From Paracoccus albicereus (lineage in GTDB: Bacteria > Pseudomonadota > Alphaproteobacteria > Rhodobacterales > Rhodobacteraceae): DNA of 64,000 nt. The notes beneath the pieces were generated by a model, which was not told the DNA's origin, ran no database searches, and saw only the letters and a program-made list of their open reading frames with translations. The translations under genes were made by a program, and so were the position numbers. The DNA lies in assembly GCF_024359525.1 (NCBI RefSeq), contig NZ_JAKZEU010000007.1, forward strand, positions 62,001 through 126,000, given 5' to 3'. Positions 9,388 to 17,733 of this stretch are shown here, piece after piece; position 1 is the first letter of the stretch, and every line of letters begins with the position of its first letter.

Positions 9388-10754
9388 GCGGCCACCCCCA
9401 GCGTCAACGGGATCAGCGTCTGAGGTTGCACCGCGATCTGGCGTGCAATCTGGCGATCGGCATTGCCGGACGGTCGGATCAGTCCCGGATGACGTGGATC
9501 GGCGATGACCAGCGCATCGGGTCGGGCGTAGGCCGGCAGCCCCGACAAGCGACCCACCAGCGCGGCCATGTCGGGGGCTGCGGTCGCTGCCAGAACCAGG
9601 ACCAACGCATCATCGGGCATCAGAATCAGCGCAGCGGCGGGAACGGCCGGATCGGCCAGAGCCTCTGCCTCGACCCATTCCGGCGCGATGTTGCGGCCAG
9701 AGGCGCGCAGGATCATCGCGTCGCGCCGGCCGAGAACGGTCACACGGCCACCCTCGATCCGCCCCAGATCGCCCGTACGCCACGGGCCGGCATGAGGTTC
9801 ATGATGCAGGTATCCTGCCATCACCGTCGGACCGTCGACCACGATCTCGCCATCCTCGATACGCAGGACCGTGCCATCCATCGGCACCATGGCCGAACCG
9901 TCGGCCGAATCCTGGGGCGTCAACGCGACCACCGAACAGGCTTCGGAGAGGCCGTAACCCTCGGCCACGGGAAGGCCCAGTGACCGCGCCTCGGCGATCA
10001 GGGCGGGCGAAACAGGCGCGCCGCCGACCGCGACATAGCGCAGGCTGTCCGGCCTGGCTGCGCCTGCACGCAGCGCCGCGACCCATAGCGTCAATTGGCG
10101 GGGGGCGAGAACCGTCACCGTGGGACGGGTCTGATCTGCGATACGCGCCAATGCGCGCCCGTCGCCAGTGAACAGGGCCGCCGCCTCGGGCGGGCAGATC
10201 ACGGTTTCGGCCCCGGCCATGATCGGCAGGAAAATACCGCAGATCTGTTCCAGAAGTTGGGCCTGCGGCAGTGCCGAAAGGTAACGATCCTGCGGCCCGG
10301 CGCCAAGAACGCGCGACAGACCATGCGCGGACGCGGTCAGCTGACGGTCGCCGAGAACGACCCCCTTGGGGCGTCCCGTTGTGCCCGACGTGTAGATCAC
10401 CCGCTCGGCCCCACCCGAATAGGTCAGCGGCAACGCGCGATCGCCCTGCGGCAATTCATCGACCAGCGTGGCGCCAGCATCCTGCAACAGATGCGCCACC
10501 TGCCCGGTCGAAAAGAAGCCCGGCACCGGCACGACGCGGCAGCCGGCCAGCGTCGCGGCCAGATCGCCGATGACATAGTCCAGCCCCGACAGGCGCAGCC
10601 CGACGGTGCGTGGACCGATAGCGAATCCCGCCGCAGCGCGACCGACTGCATCGGCCAATTCCGCCCATGTCAGACGCTCCTGACGGTCGATGAAAGCGAT
10701 CGCGTCGGGGCGTTCGTGTGCGTGGCGCGCAAGGGCGTCGAAGACGGGGATCAT
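9384..10754 (-). CDS. AMP-forming ligase (acyl-CoA synthetase-like, ANL family)
   Basis: This 456-residue adenylating enzyme begins MIPVFDALARHAHERPDA. Residues 121-131 hold the P-loop-like A3 motif YTSGTTGRPKG. Later come the A5-type EGYGLSE stretch, the WRTGDLG motif (TGD binds ribose) and LGRRDAMILRASGRNI. The C-terminal domain is short, and the usual catalytic A10 lysine region is replaced by a compact tail ending near PSGNADRQ, so thioester formation is not certain. The enzyme activates a carboxylate as its acyl-AMP. The ATG at 10754 overlaps the true hemolysin-family stop (AATGA), a coupled arrangement. As the sequence stands it is also read as the tail of a longer frame because of a frameshift upstream (see that entry). 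Confidence 0.88.
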   Translation of the reverse strand: MIPVFDALARHAHERPDAIAFIDRQERLTWAELADAVGRAAAGFAIGPRTVGLRLSGLDYVIGDLAATLAGCRVVPVPGFFSTGQVAHLLQDAGATLVDELPQGDRALPLTYSGGAERVIYTSGTTGRPKGVVLGDRQLTASAHGLSRVLGAGPQDRYLSALPQAQLLEQICGIFLPIMAGAETVICPPEAAALFTGDGRALARIADQTRPTVTVLAPRQLTLWVAALRAGAARPDSLRYVAVGGAPVSPALIAEARSLGLPVAEGYGLSEACSVVALTPQDSADGSAMVPMDGTVLRIEDGEIVVDGPTVMAGYLHHEPHAGPWRTGDLGRIEGGRVTVLGRRDAMILRASGRNIAPEWVEAEALADPAVPAAALILMPDDALVLVLAATAAPDMAALVGRLSGLPAYARPDALVIADPRHPGLIRPSGNADRQIARQIAVQPQTLIPLTLGVAA

Positions 10755-11339
10755 TTGGGATGGACCTCGATCAAGGGGGTGCCCCGACGGGGCATGAAGC
10801 GCAGGGGCTCGGTGTTTTCCTGCACCGCACAGACCCAAGGGTCTGTGCTGTAATAGCTGCCCCACAGGGGGGGCGTCGGGAAGCCGGGTCGGACGTGCCG
10901 GCGCAAGGGCCATGACCGGCACCCCGGTGCGCCGTAGCATCCGCAGCAGCGGCGCGGTGGCGGTGAACAGACCCCAGCTTGCGCCCCGACGACGGCCTTC
11001 GGCGGTGATCACCTCGATCAGCGGCAGGATCGCGGTCGGAACGGGACAGGCCATCGACACGATCTCGATGACGTCGCTGGCTTCGACGGGGCTTCCCGTC
11101 AGGTCGCCAAGCGTTTCGGTCAGCGGACGGTCGAGATAGACCTCGCTGAGAAAGCCACGGCCGGCATCGCGCAAGCCAGCGGCACCAAGGATGCGTCCGC
11201 CCGCACCCCGCGCGACCGCCAGGGGCAGTGCGGGCAACGTGAAGTTCGCTTGATACGTCGCGCTGAAGTGAGTTTCGATCAACGCGGCGGCGGCATGCCA
11301 GTCGGGGGCGCGCCAGTCCAGAATCTCAGCTTGCATCAA
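10751..11339 (-). pseudogene. Thermostable hemolysin family protein (GNAT-like), frameshifted at a G7 tract
   Basis: This is the first gene of the five-gene operon, normally about 195 residues. The N-terminal ~155 residues match the thermostable-hemolysin family (PF12261), thought to have a GNAT-like or acyl-homoserine-lactone-synthase-like fold: ANFTLPALP, AAGLRDAGRGFLSEVYL and VEIVSMA-like blocks. At the run of seven G (10867-10873, seven C in the gene) the frame shifts and the conserved end is lost. Deleting one base restores DAPLWGSYYSTDPWV, the expected family C-terminus, ending in EVHPK and a TGA that overlaps the ligase ATG. This is either a sequencing error in a homopolymer or a genuine slipped-strand mutation. 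As given, translation would run on into the ligase as a 651-residue fusion, which I regard as an artefact. Confidence 0.75.
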
Positions 11340-11417
11340 GACCGCCTTCTGTCGGGCGGTGCTGTCGGATCGTCATGGGCGCACCTTTACTCTGCCTGTG
11401 CGCCCACAGACCCCGCG

Positions 11418-11438
11418 AAGCTTGCAGCAAGCTTACGG
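11418..11438. promoter_or_regulatory. Candidate response-regulator box (CTTGCAG-N4-CTTACGG)
   Basis: In the gap between the divergent hemolysin operon and the two-component system, CTTGCAG (11421-11427) and CTTACGG (11432-11438) repeat with an 11-bp period, the spacing used by PmrA/OmpR-type regulators. The same 12-mer CGAAGCTTGCAG recurs before the PepSY gene at 14316. The left part also forms the palindrome AAGCTTGC-A-GCAAGCTT (11418-11434). Confidence 0.5.
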
Positions 11439-11536
11439 GCGCGCTGACGGGCTTCACATCGGCGTGAGGCGTGAAATGCGTTGATCCTGTGTCTGACGCA
11501 CGTCATCTGTGTACACGGCATGACAGGAGGAACCCA

Positions 11537-12190
11537 TTGCGCGTGCTGATGGTCGAGGATGAGGCCGACATCGCCGACGCGGTCGTTCGCTTTCTTGGCG
11601 CCGAAGGTCATGCAGTCGATCACGCACCCGACCTGGCCGCGGCCGAGGCCGCGATGGACGTCGCCGAATACGACGCGGTCCTGTTGGACCTCGCCCTGCC
11701 GGACGGATCAGGGCTTTCCCTGCTGCGTGATCAGCGCAGACGCGGAAACCGGGTGCCCGTCATCATCGCCACTGCCCGCACACAAATCTCGGACCGGATT
11801 GCGGGGCTGGACGCGGGGGCCGATGATTACGTCGTCAAACCCTATGACCTAGCCGAAGTCGCGGCCCGTCTGCGCGCGCATGGTCGCCGCGCCTCTGGCG
11901 ATCCGGCGAGCGAAAGCTGGCTTGGCACGCTGCGCGTCGATCGCGCCGGTGCGCGCCTGTTTCGCGACGAAAGCGAGATCCGCCTGACGTCGCGCGAATG
12001 GGCCTTGTTCGATGCCCTGCTGTCGGCGCGGGGCCGCGTGCTGTCCAAACAGGTTCTGGAAGAACGGCTTTACGCCTTTGACGACGCGATCGAGGGCAAC
12101 GCGGTCGAGGTCTATGTCTCTCGATTGCGGGCCAAGCTGGGCGCGACGATGATCGAGACCCGGCGCGGGCTTGGATATCTGATCCCATGA
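11537..12190 (+). CDS. OmpR/PhoB-family response regulator (QseB/PmrA-like)
   Basis: This 217-residue transcription factor has a receiver domain (about 1-112) with the acidic pocket ED at 7-8, phospho-acceptor D51 (AVLLDLALPDGSG) and K101 (DYVVKPYD). A winged-helix DNA-binding domain follows (about 122-217) ending VEVYVSRLRAKLG to TRRGLGYLI. I choose the TTG at 11537 because AGGAGG lies six bases upstream and the family starts with (M)RVLMVEDE; the upstream in-frame ATG at 11471 would add 22 residues that look non-coding. It overlaps its kinase gene by four bases. Direct repeats in its own promoter and before the PepSY gene are plausible binding sites. Confidence 0.93.
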   Translation: MRVLMVEDEADIADAVVRFLGAEGHAVDHAPDLAAAEAAMDVAEYDAVLLDLALPDGSGLSLLRDQRRRGNRVPVIIATARTQISDRIAGLDAGADDYVVKPYDLAEVAARLRAHGRRASGDPASESWLGTLRVDRAGARLFRDESEIRLTSREWALFDALLSARGRVLSKQVLEERLYAFDDAIEGNAVEVYVSRLRAKLGATMIETRRGLGYLIP

Positions 12191-13455
12191 CGCAGACATG
12201 GTCCCTGCGCGGACGTCTGGTCCGTCGCGTGGTGATGGGCGCTTGCCTGGCCTGGCTTGCCGGCGTCGGTCTGGCCGTCCTCGTCGTCGGTCACGAAATG
12301 TCCGAGCTGATGGACGATACGCTGGGAAACTCGGCTCGGCTTTCGCTGTCGCTCTACAAGGAGGCGGGTCATCTGGGCGCGCTGACGCTTGGGGATGGCG
12401 CCGTCCGAATCATCGACGGCGATACCACGGTCACCGATGCGCCATGGGCGCCGGTGGCCACGGATGGTGGACAGGATCTGCCGGGCTGGCGTGTGTTACG
12501 GCTGTCGGATCCCGACAGCGACATCGTGGTCGAGGTCGGTCAAAGCAGTGAATGGCGTCAGGACGAACTGGCCGAAAGCCTCGGCGGACTGGTCGCGTTG
12601 ATGCTGCCCGTCCTGCTTGCGACGGTGATCGCGGCAAGGGGCGCCGTCACCTCGGCCCTGCGCCCCGCCACCAGGCTTGCAGCGATGCTGCGCGAACGCT
12701 CCGCACAGGATCTGTCGCCCATCAGCCCGCCCGATCTGCCCGCCGAACTGGTGCCCATCCCGAAAGCGTTGAACGGCTACCTGAACGACATCCACGCCCG
12801 GATCGAGGCAGAGCGCCAGTTCGCCACCAATGCAGCACACGAATTGCGGACACCGATCGCGGCCGCGTCCGGCCAGGCGCAACTGATCGCGGCAGGACTG
12901 GCCCGCCCCGAAACCGCCGGGCGTCTGGCCGAGGCGTTGGGCCGTATGGGCCACCTGGTCGAACGTCTGCTGCAATTGTCCCGCGCCGAATTGGCCTCGA
13001 TGGGCGCGGGGCCGTGCGATCTGGTGCGCGTGGCACGTATGGTTGTCGCCGAAAGCGATCTGAAAGTGCATTTCGATGACGCCGAATTCACCGACGCGAT
13101 CGTTCCGGTCGATCCCGATGCGCTGTCGTTGATCCTGCGCAACCTGTTGCAGAACGCCGCAACCCACGGTGCCGGGGACCTGCGGGTGGTGCTGTCCCCC
13201 GGGCCGGCCGTCACCGTGTCGAATGCCGTTCGTCCAGGCGCGACCTTTCGGCACGCAACCTTCGACAAGTCCAGCAGTTCGCCCGGGGCGGGCCTCGGTC
13301 TGGTCATCGTGGCCAAGGTCGCGGAAGCGCAGGGGATCGGCGTCGACTTCGCGATGGATGATCGGCGGGCAACGGTCCGCGTGAACTTCCCGGACCGCCG
13401 AACGACGATCCGGGACCGAACTGATCCGAGCATCGGGGCGTCGGCAGCGCTCTAG
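12187..13455 (+). CDS. Sensor histidine kinase (QseC-like)
   Basis: This 422-residue inner-membrane kinase has transmembrane segments at about 15-35 and 131-152, enclosing a ~95-residue periplasmic sensor (D/G-rich, no recognisable motif). A HAMP-like linker and the HisKA dimerisation domain follow with H218 in NAAHELRTPIA. The HATPase domain has the N box LILRNLLQNAATHG (about 315) and the G box GAGLGLVIV (about 365). It phosphorylates the regulator encoded just upstream, with an ATGA overlap. The last ~25 residues are a charged tail. The neighbouring cytochrome b/PepSY pair suggests redox or metal sensing, which is inference. Confidence 0.93.
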   Translation: MTQTWSLRGRLVRRVVMGACLAWLAGVGLAVLVVGHEMSELMDDTLGNSARLSLSLYKEAGHLGALTLGDGAVRIIDGDTTVTDAPWAPVATDGGQDLPGWRVLRLSDPDSDIVVEVGQSSEWRQDELAESLGGLVALMLPVLLATVIAARGAVTSALRPATRLAAMLRERSAQDLSPISPPDLPAELVPIPKALNGYLNDIHARIEAERQFATNAAHELRTPIAAASGQAQLIAAGLARPETAGRLAEALGRMGHLVERLLQLSRAELASMGAGPCDLVRVARMVVAESDLKVHFDDAEFTDAIVPVDPDALSLILRNLLQNAATHGAGDLRVVLSPGPAVTVSNAVRPGATFRHATFDKSSSSPGAGLGLVIVAKVAEAQGIGVDFAMDDRRATVRVNFPDRRTTIRDRTDPSIGASAAL

Positions 13456-13476
13456 GTCCGCGCGACGCCGAAAGCG

Positions 13477-14016
13477 TCAGCGTTGTCCCTTTTGAGGCAA
13501 CGGTCGCTTCAGACCGGTCAGCATCGACAGGACCAGGTTTTCGTGATGGCGAAGACTTTCGACGATCACCCCCAGAACATGGAACACCACCAGCACCAGG
13601 ATCAGCGTGGCGAGGGCTTCGTGAACCTCCTCCATCGCGGATGATCCCCAGAACATGTCCGTCGTCTGCAACCATCCGGTCAGGGCGGTGCCGGTCACGG
13701 TCAGCAACAGGGCGACGATCATCACGCCGCCGGCAGGATTGTGGCCCAGATAGCGCTTCTCTCGCCGATGCCGCAGATCGTTCAGGTATCCCAGAACGAC
13801 CTGCGGGCGACGGACGAAATCGGTGAACCGCGCATGGCGGGGGCCGACAAGGCCCCACGCAACGCGCGCGGCGATCAAGGCTGCGATGACGTAGCCCATC
13901 CGCTCATGCAGCACCTTGGGGCCGTCCGATGTCAGCCAGGTTCCGGCGATCAGACAGACCAGGCTCCAGTGAAACAGCCGGACGAAGCCATCCCAGACCT
14001 TGATCCTGTCAGTCAT
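13477..14016 (-). CDS. Cytochrome b561-type membrane protein
   Basis: This 179-residue inner-membrane diheme cytochrome b resembles the cytochrome b subunits of Ni/Fe hydrogenases and similar quinone-linked electron carriers. It has four transmembrane segments with conserved histidines in RLFHWSLV (helix 1), near LHERMGY (helix 2), and EEVHEALATLILVLVVFHVLG (helix 4, two His 13 residues apart). It overlaps the PepSY gene by eight bases and is its operon partner. It probably passes electrons between the quinone pool and a periplasmic acceptor; the partner is not encoded here. Confidence 0.88.
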   Translation of the reverse strand: MTDRIKVWDGFVRLFHWSLVCLIAGTWLTSDGPKVLHERMGYVIAALIAARVAWGLVGPRHARFTDFVRRPQVVLGYLNDLRHRREKRYLGHNPAGGVMIVALLLTVTGTALTGWLQTTDMFWGSSAMEEVHEALATLILVLVVFHVLGVIVESLRHHENLVLSMLTGLKRPLPQKGQR

Positions 14017-14272
14017 CGGAGCCCACGGCCTCGAACGTTACCGGATCGAAGAAGATCTCCACCCGTTTGCCGGCTTCGTCATGACCGTACACTTCATAGC
14101 ACCCGTCTTCAGTCTTGACGTTGTTGATCGTCCAGCCCTTTGCAGTCAGCTCGGTCTTCAGCTCGTCGACGGTGCGCCATTCGGATTGCGGCGCGTCGCA
14201 GCGTTCGCTTGCGAAGACCGGGACAGCCGCGGTTGTCGCGACAATCAGGGCGGGGATCAGGAAAACTCGCAT
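14009..14272 (-). CDS. Periplasmic PepSY-domain protein
   Basis: This 87-residue protein has a Sec signal peptide (MRVFLIPALIVATTAAVPVFA) followed by a single PepSY domain (TVDELKTELTAKGWTINNVK to YEVYGHDEAGKRVEIFFDP). Two cysteines (in SERCDAPQ and EDGCYEVYG) could form a disulfide. PepSY-cytochrome b pairs next to QseBC-like two-component systems are common in Proteobacteria and are probably redox or metal-stress outputs. Start ATG at 14272; the promoter region upstream has the CTTGCAG direct repeat. Confidence 0.85.
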   Translation of the reverse strand: MRVFLIPALIVATTAAVPVFASERCDAPQSEWRTVDELKTELTAKGWTINNVKTEDGCYEVYGHDEAGKRVEIFFDPVTFEAVGSDD

Positions 14273-14320
14273 GACATCTCCATCATCTGCGTTTCGATGA
14301 GGGAGAGATGGCTTTCGAAG

Positions 14321-14338
14321 CTTGCAGAAACCTTGCAG
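14321..14338 (-). promoter_or_regulatory. CTTGCAG direct repeat, candidate response-regulator site
   Basis: CTTGCAG occurs at 14321-14327 and again at 14332-14338, exactly one helical turn (11 bp) apart, about 50-65 bases before the PepSY start. The architecture equals a PmrA-type box, and the flanking CGAAG is also shared with the copy before the regulator gene. Confidence 0.55.
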
Positions 14339-14524
14339 ATCGCATTCGGAAGCGCCGATTTCTTGTCACAGCCCCGCAGCCCTCAGGCGAAATCAGAGGC
14401 GCAGGCTCTGTGACCCTCGCAGACAATCGTCCGCGCGCTGAGTTCAATGTCGAACGCCGGCAGCAATTCTCTTACCGCAGCTTGGCCGATTATACATGAG
14501 CCGCTCACGTGCTACCAATCGCCC

Positions 14525-15418
14525 ATGCCGCAACGCCAACCCACGTTTTCCCACCGTATCGTCCGCGACCCACCAGAGGATGCCGAAAGCGAACGCGCGC
14601 CGATCTTCCCCTATTGGAGCCTCACGAAGACGGTCATTGCGATTTGCGCCCTCAAACTCAGCGAGATGGGCAGGATCGATCTGGACGAGCCCGTCACAAG
14701 CGAGCCGTTCACGCTGCGCCAGCTTCTGTACCACACCGCGGGCCTTCCGGATTACGGCACGCTTCCCCAGTATCATGCTGCCGTGCGAAATCACGACGAG
14801 CCGTGGTCACGCGACGATCTGTTGCGTGTCGCGCTGGCACAGGGAAACAGGTTCGCCCCGGGTGAAGGCTGGGCCTATTCGAATGTCGGCTATATGCTGG
14901 CGCGGGAGCGGATCGAGGAGGTCGCAGGTCGCCCCCTCGCATCCCTCGTCAGCGAGATGATCTGCGACCCGCTCGACCTTCGGAGCATATCGCTCGCCTC
15001 CTCGAGAGAGGCGTTTTCTCATGTCCACTGGCAAGCTGCCCGGCACTACCATCCCGGCTGGGTGTACCATGGATGCCTGATCGGGACGGCGGCAGATGCA
15101 GCACGGCTGCTTCACGCGCTGTTCACATCGCGATTGCTCGAACCGTCAACCCTTTCGCAGATGCTGAAACGATACCCTCTTGGTGGGGCAATCGAGGGAC
15201 GGCCCTGGACCGACCACGGCTACGCGATCGGCTTGATGAGCGGGCGCATGGGCGATGCGGGGCGTGCAATCGGCCATTCAGGCGGCGGCCCGTTCAGCGT
15301 GAACGCTGTCTACCATTTCCCCGACCTTGAAGACCCTGTGACCGTCGCAAGCTTCTGCGATGGGAGGGACGAAGGCCTAGCCGAATTCGCTGCGTTGAGA
15401 CTCGCGACGGATCATTGA
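14525..15418 (+). CDS. Serine hydrolase, beta-lactamase class C / penicillin-binding protein fold
   Basis: This 297-residue protein has the three active-site motifs of the family: S32-L-T-K35 (nucleophile and general base), Y118-S119-N120 (GWAYSNVGYM) and HSGGG near residue 255 in place of KTG. No signal peptide is visible from the chosen start, ATG at 14525; an upstream in-frame start at 14447 would add 26 residues with no family similarity. Members include esterases, D-aminopeptidases and peptidase-like enzymes; a true beta-lactamase role is not supported. It stands alone. Confidence 0.85.
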   Translation: MPQRQPTFSHRIVRDPPEDAESERAPIFPYWSLTKTVIAICALKLSEMGRIDLDEPVTSEPFTLRQLLYHTAGLPDYGTLPQYHAAVRNHDEPWSRDDLLRVALAQGNRFAPGEGWAYSNVGYMLARERIEEVAGRPLASLVSEMICDPLDLRSISLASSREAFSHVHWQAARHYHPGWVYHGCLIGTAADAARLLHALFTSRLLEPSTLSQMLKRYPLGGAIEGRPWTDHGYAIGLMSGRMGDAGRAIGHSGGGPFSVNAVYHFPDLEDPVTVASFCDGRDEGLAEFAALRLATDH

Positions 15419-15925
15419 CCTGGCCGGACCCGGCAAGATCCGCACGGGAAGCGACTGAGGGGCGCAGCGTGCGGTGCGATTTGCAATAACCGCTGATCTG
15501 GGCGGTCGAGCCGATAGGCACGTCGGTCTGCGCTGACGACGTTCTCGGAGTTTGGAACAGACCGGGCGGCGCCACACAACACGGCAACCTACTACTGACA
15601 AAACTCGGCAACCAACTATCTCTGCCGCCCGGTAATGCCTATTTGGTCTATGCCAAGTCAAATGTCATCCTGTCCTTTTCGATAGCTGACCTTTTCGTCA
15701 AGTAAAGAGAATTATGATTTTAGAGACAACGACCTGGCGTTCGACACATGCATCCACGACGACACATGTGGTTAGCTGGACGAGCGGCCAGCATAACCAA
15801 GCATGCCCAACGCAGATGAAGACGGCGCTGATATTGGCCGCAGATAGCGGCTCTGTCGAAGGGCCTGTCGCCTGCGTTATCAGCTGTATTTAGTCACGAA
15901 CCTTGGAAACTTCAGGCGGCACCCC
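15419..15925. other. Intergenic region with inverted repeat around a short tandem repeat
   Basis: No gene is seen in these 507 bases. The perfect 10-bp inverted repeat ACCGGGCGGC (15561-15570) / GCCGCCCGGT (15624-15633) encloses two imperfect copies of a roughly 24-base unit around CGGCAACC. An AT-richer patch lies at 15690-15730. No coding frame has a family-like product. Confidence 0.4.
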
Positions 15926-16828
15926 TCAGCCCGTCAGCATCCGCAGCGCGACAAGTGCGATGGCCATACCGGCGGCGCCCTCCATAAGCGGCAGGATGCG
16001 CCTCAAAATCCGCTCCGACGCCCCTGACCGGAACGTGCTTTCCCGCGCAGTGACGGCGGCGATCGCGACACCGACGGTAACCAGTCCCGTCCCCAGCGAC
16101 ATCGCAAAGGTTCCGCCGATCCCTGCGGCAAGAATTCCCATGTGCCATGTCAGCACGAGCAACAGAAGCGCGCCGGAACACGGCCGTATCGCGATGCTGA
16201 GGATCAGGGCTGCGACGTCGCGGGCACTTCGGACCCCTTCGACCTCGTCAAACGACGGCCCGTGCCGATGCCCGCAATGATCGCATTGGCCATCGGCATG
16301 GTAGTGATGCGCATGAGGAACCGGTCCGACGACACGGAATCGCCAGAGGCGGCGCCCGGCGCGGAAAATCAGCCAGAGGCCAATCAGTCCGATCGCGATG
16401 CTGCTGATCGGGGCCATGATCCCCTCGACCACGCTGATCGACGCTTCCCGCGTCCATCCAAGCGCCAGGAAGCCTACGCCGAAAACAAGGATCGCGGTCA
16501 AGGCTTGCCCCAGCGACGCCGCGATGGCGATCGCCGACAGCCGTACGACCGGCACCCGCCGCCCGACGCCATAACCGCCAATCAGGACCTTGCCGTGACC
16601 CGGACCGACCGCATGGGCGACGCCATACAGAAAGCACAGACCGATCATCGCGCCGACCGCGCCCGGCTGACCGACCCGCAGTGCCTGCAAACCGCGCGCA
16701 AGCTCATTCTGGAATTCGCGCTGCCAGCCGGCGGCCCAGTGCGCAAGTCGTGCGTCGGCGCCGCTGGCGATCAGCCAGACAAGCCCCGCCGCCACCGCAA
16801 GGGGGACGATCAGGAATCCGGGTCGCAT
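15926..16828 (-). CDS. NicO-type nickel/cobalt transporter
   Basis: This 300-residue inner-membrane protein of the NicO (RcnA-like) family has about six hydrophobic segments. It has the motif YGVAHAVGPGHGKVLIGGY in helix 2, a histidine-rich cytoplasmic loop HAHHYHADGQCDHCGHRHG near residues 185-205, and SIAIRPCSGALLLLV. These are the metal-pathway marks of the family. The start is ATG at 16828; a longer frame to 16978 has no family similarity in the extra 50 residues. It overlaps the DUF1007 gene by 19 bases. Direction of transport (uptake or export) and metal are not decided by sequence. Confidence 0.85.
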   Translation of the reverse strand: MRPGFLIVPLAVAAGLVWLIASGADARLAHWAAGWQREFQNELARGLQALRVGQPGAVGAMIGLCFLYGVAHAVGPGHGKVLIGGYGVGRRVPVVRLSAIAIAASLGQALTAILVFGVGFLALGWTREASISVVEGIMAPISSIAIGLIGLWLIFRAGRRLWRFRVVGPVPHAHHYHADGQCDHCGHRHGPSFDEVEGVRSARDVAALILSIAIRPCSGALLLLVLTWHMGILAAGIGGTFAMSLGTGLVTVGVAIAAVTARESTFRSGASERILRRILPLMEGAAGMAIALVALRMLTG

Positions 16829-17475
16829 GACAGGATGAACGAATCTGCGAACATGACTCCGATATCGGGAAGGTCGACGACCTCGAAGGGGTCCGACGAC
16901 ATGTCGACCGCGGCCAGGGCGTCGCCATATTCGGCCTGCGCTGCCGCGCGATCGGCCCGTTCCCGACGCAGGTCGCACCCTGTCTGGCCGATCACGCCGG
17001 GAGCTGTCGGGACATCGTAGGCCACAAAGTAGGTCGGATCGTAGGATCGAGCCACGACCACCTTGCCGTCAGGGGAGACAGGGTCGCTCAACGTCATGAC
17101 ATGTGTCGTGACATAGCGGCCGTCACGCCAGTCCGCGCTGTGATCCGCAGGCGGTGCAAGGGCCTGATCGAGACCGTCAACGGTCACGCTGAAGTCGCCG
17201 GGAAAGCCGGCCGCCCAGTCCACATCGCCACCGGCAAACGCATTCAGACGCTGCGGCTCGGGGATCCCGTCGCTGTCCTGATCGAGCTCGTTCTCTTCGA
17301 CGAGCAGCAGCGAATAAAGCTCGTCATAGGTCCATTCGACCTGGACCCCGGTCAGCAATCCCGCGTCATCGAAGATCAGATCGAACGCGGTATCGATGAA
17401 GACATGAGGATGTGCCGCGGCCGGAGAAGCAGCCGCGACGGCCAGCAGGGTGACAGAGATCAGCCGCATGCTCAT
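16810..17475 (-). CDS. DUF1007 family periplasmic protein
   Basis: This 221-residue secreted protein has a short Sec signal (MSMRLISVTLLAVAAASPAAA). The mature protein begins with HPHVFIDTAFDLIFDD, the DUF1007 signature with a possible metal-binding HPH. An acidic stretch DQDSDGIPEP resembles a calcium loop. DUF1007 genes are very often paired with NicO transporters, as here, and probably bind or deliver the metal in the periplasm (context inference). It is the first gene of the pair. Confidence 0.85.
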   Translation of the reverse strand: MSMRLISVTLLAVAAASPAAAHPHVFIDTAFDLIFDDAGLLTGVQVEWTYDELYSLLLVEENELDQDSDGIPEPQRLNAFAGGDVDWAAGFPGDFSVTVDGLDQALAPPADHSADWRDGRYVTTHVMTLSDPVSPDGKVVVARSYDPTYFVAYDVPTAPGVIGQTGCDLRRERADRAAAQAEYGDALAAVDMSSDPFEVVDLPDIGVMFADSFILSCDPDS

Positions 17476-17733
17476 AGCTGCGGTCTAGGGCAGCAAGCCG
17501 GGTGCGACAATCGGTGGGGTGAGCAACTCAAGAAGGGTTTATGAGCGCAAGGCACTTCGGACGTGATCGCGCAAGCTCAACACTCCATCTCGCGCTTGTG
17601 TCCGTCGCCCGAGTTCTCACGCCGCGTCGTGGCCTGTAGGCTTCAGTTGGCCATAGAGCCAGCTTGCGGGATGGCTTGCCGGTCACGATGCTTGACTTAA
17701 CGCCGTTTCCTGCTGCCCAAAGAGTCTTCCCGG

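Noticed and set aside
9384..11339. A 651-residue fusion of hemolysin-family protein and ligase
   Set aside because: One base in the G7 tract at 10867-10873 separates two normal genes with a coupled stop/start. The joined region (about 20 residues) is low-similarity sequence, so the fusion is an artefact of the frameshift.
11471..11536. Upstream ATG start for the response regulator
   Set aside because: It adds 22 residues unlike any receiver domain; AGGAGG six bases before TTG 11537 decides the start.
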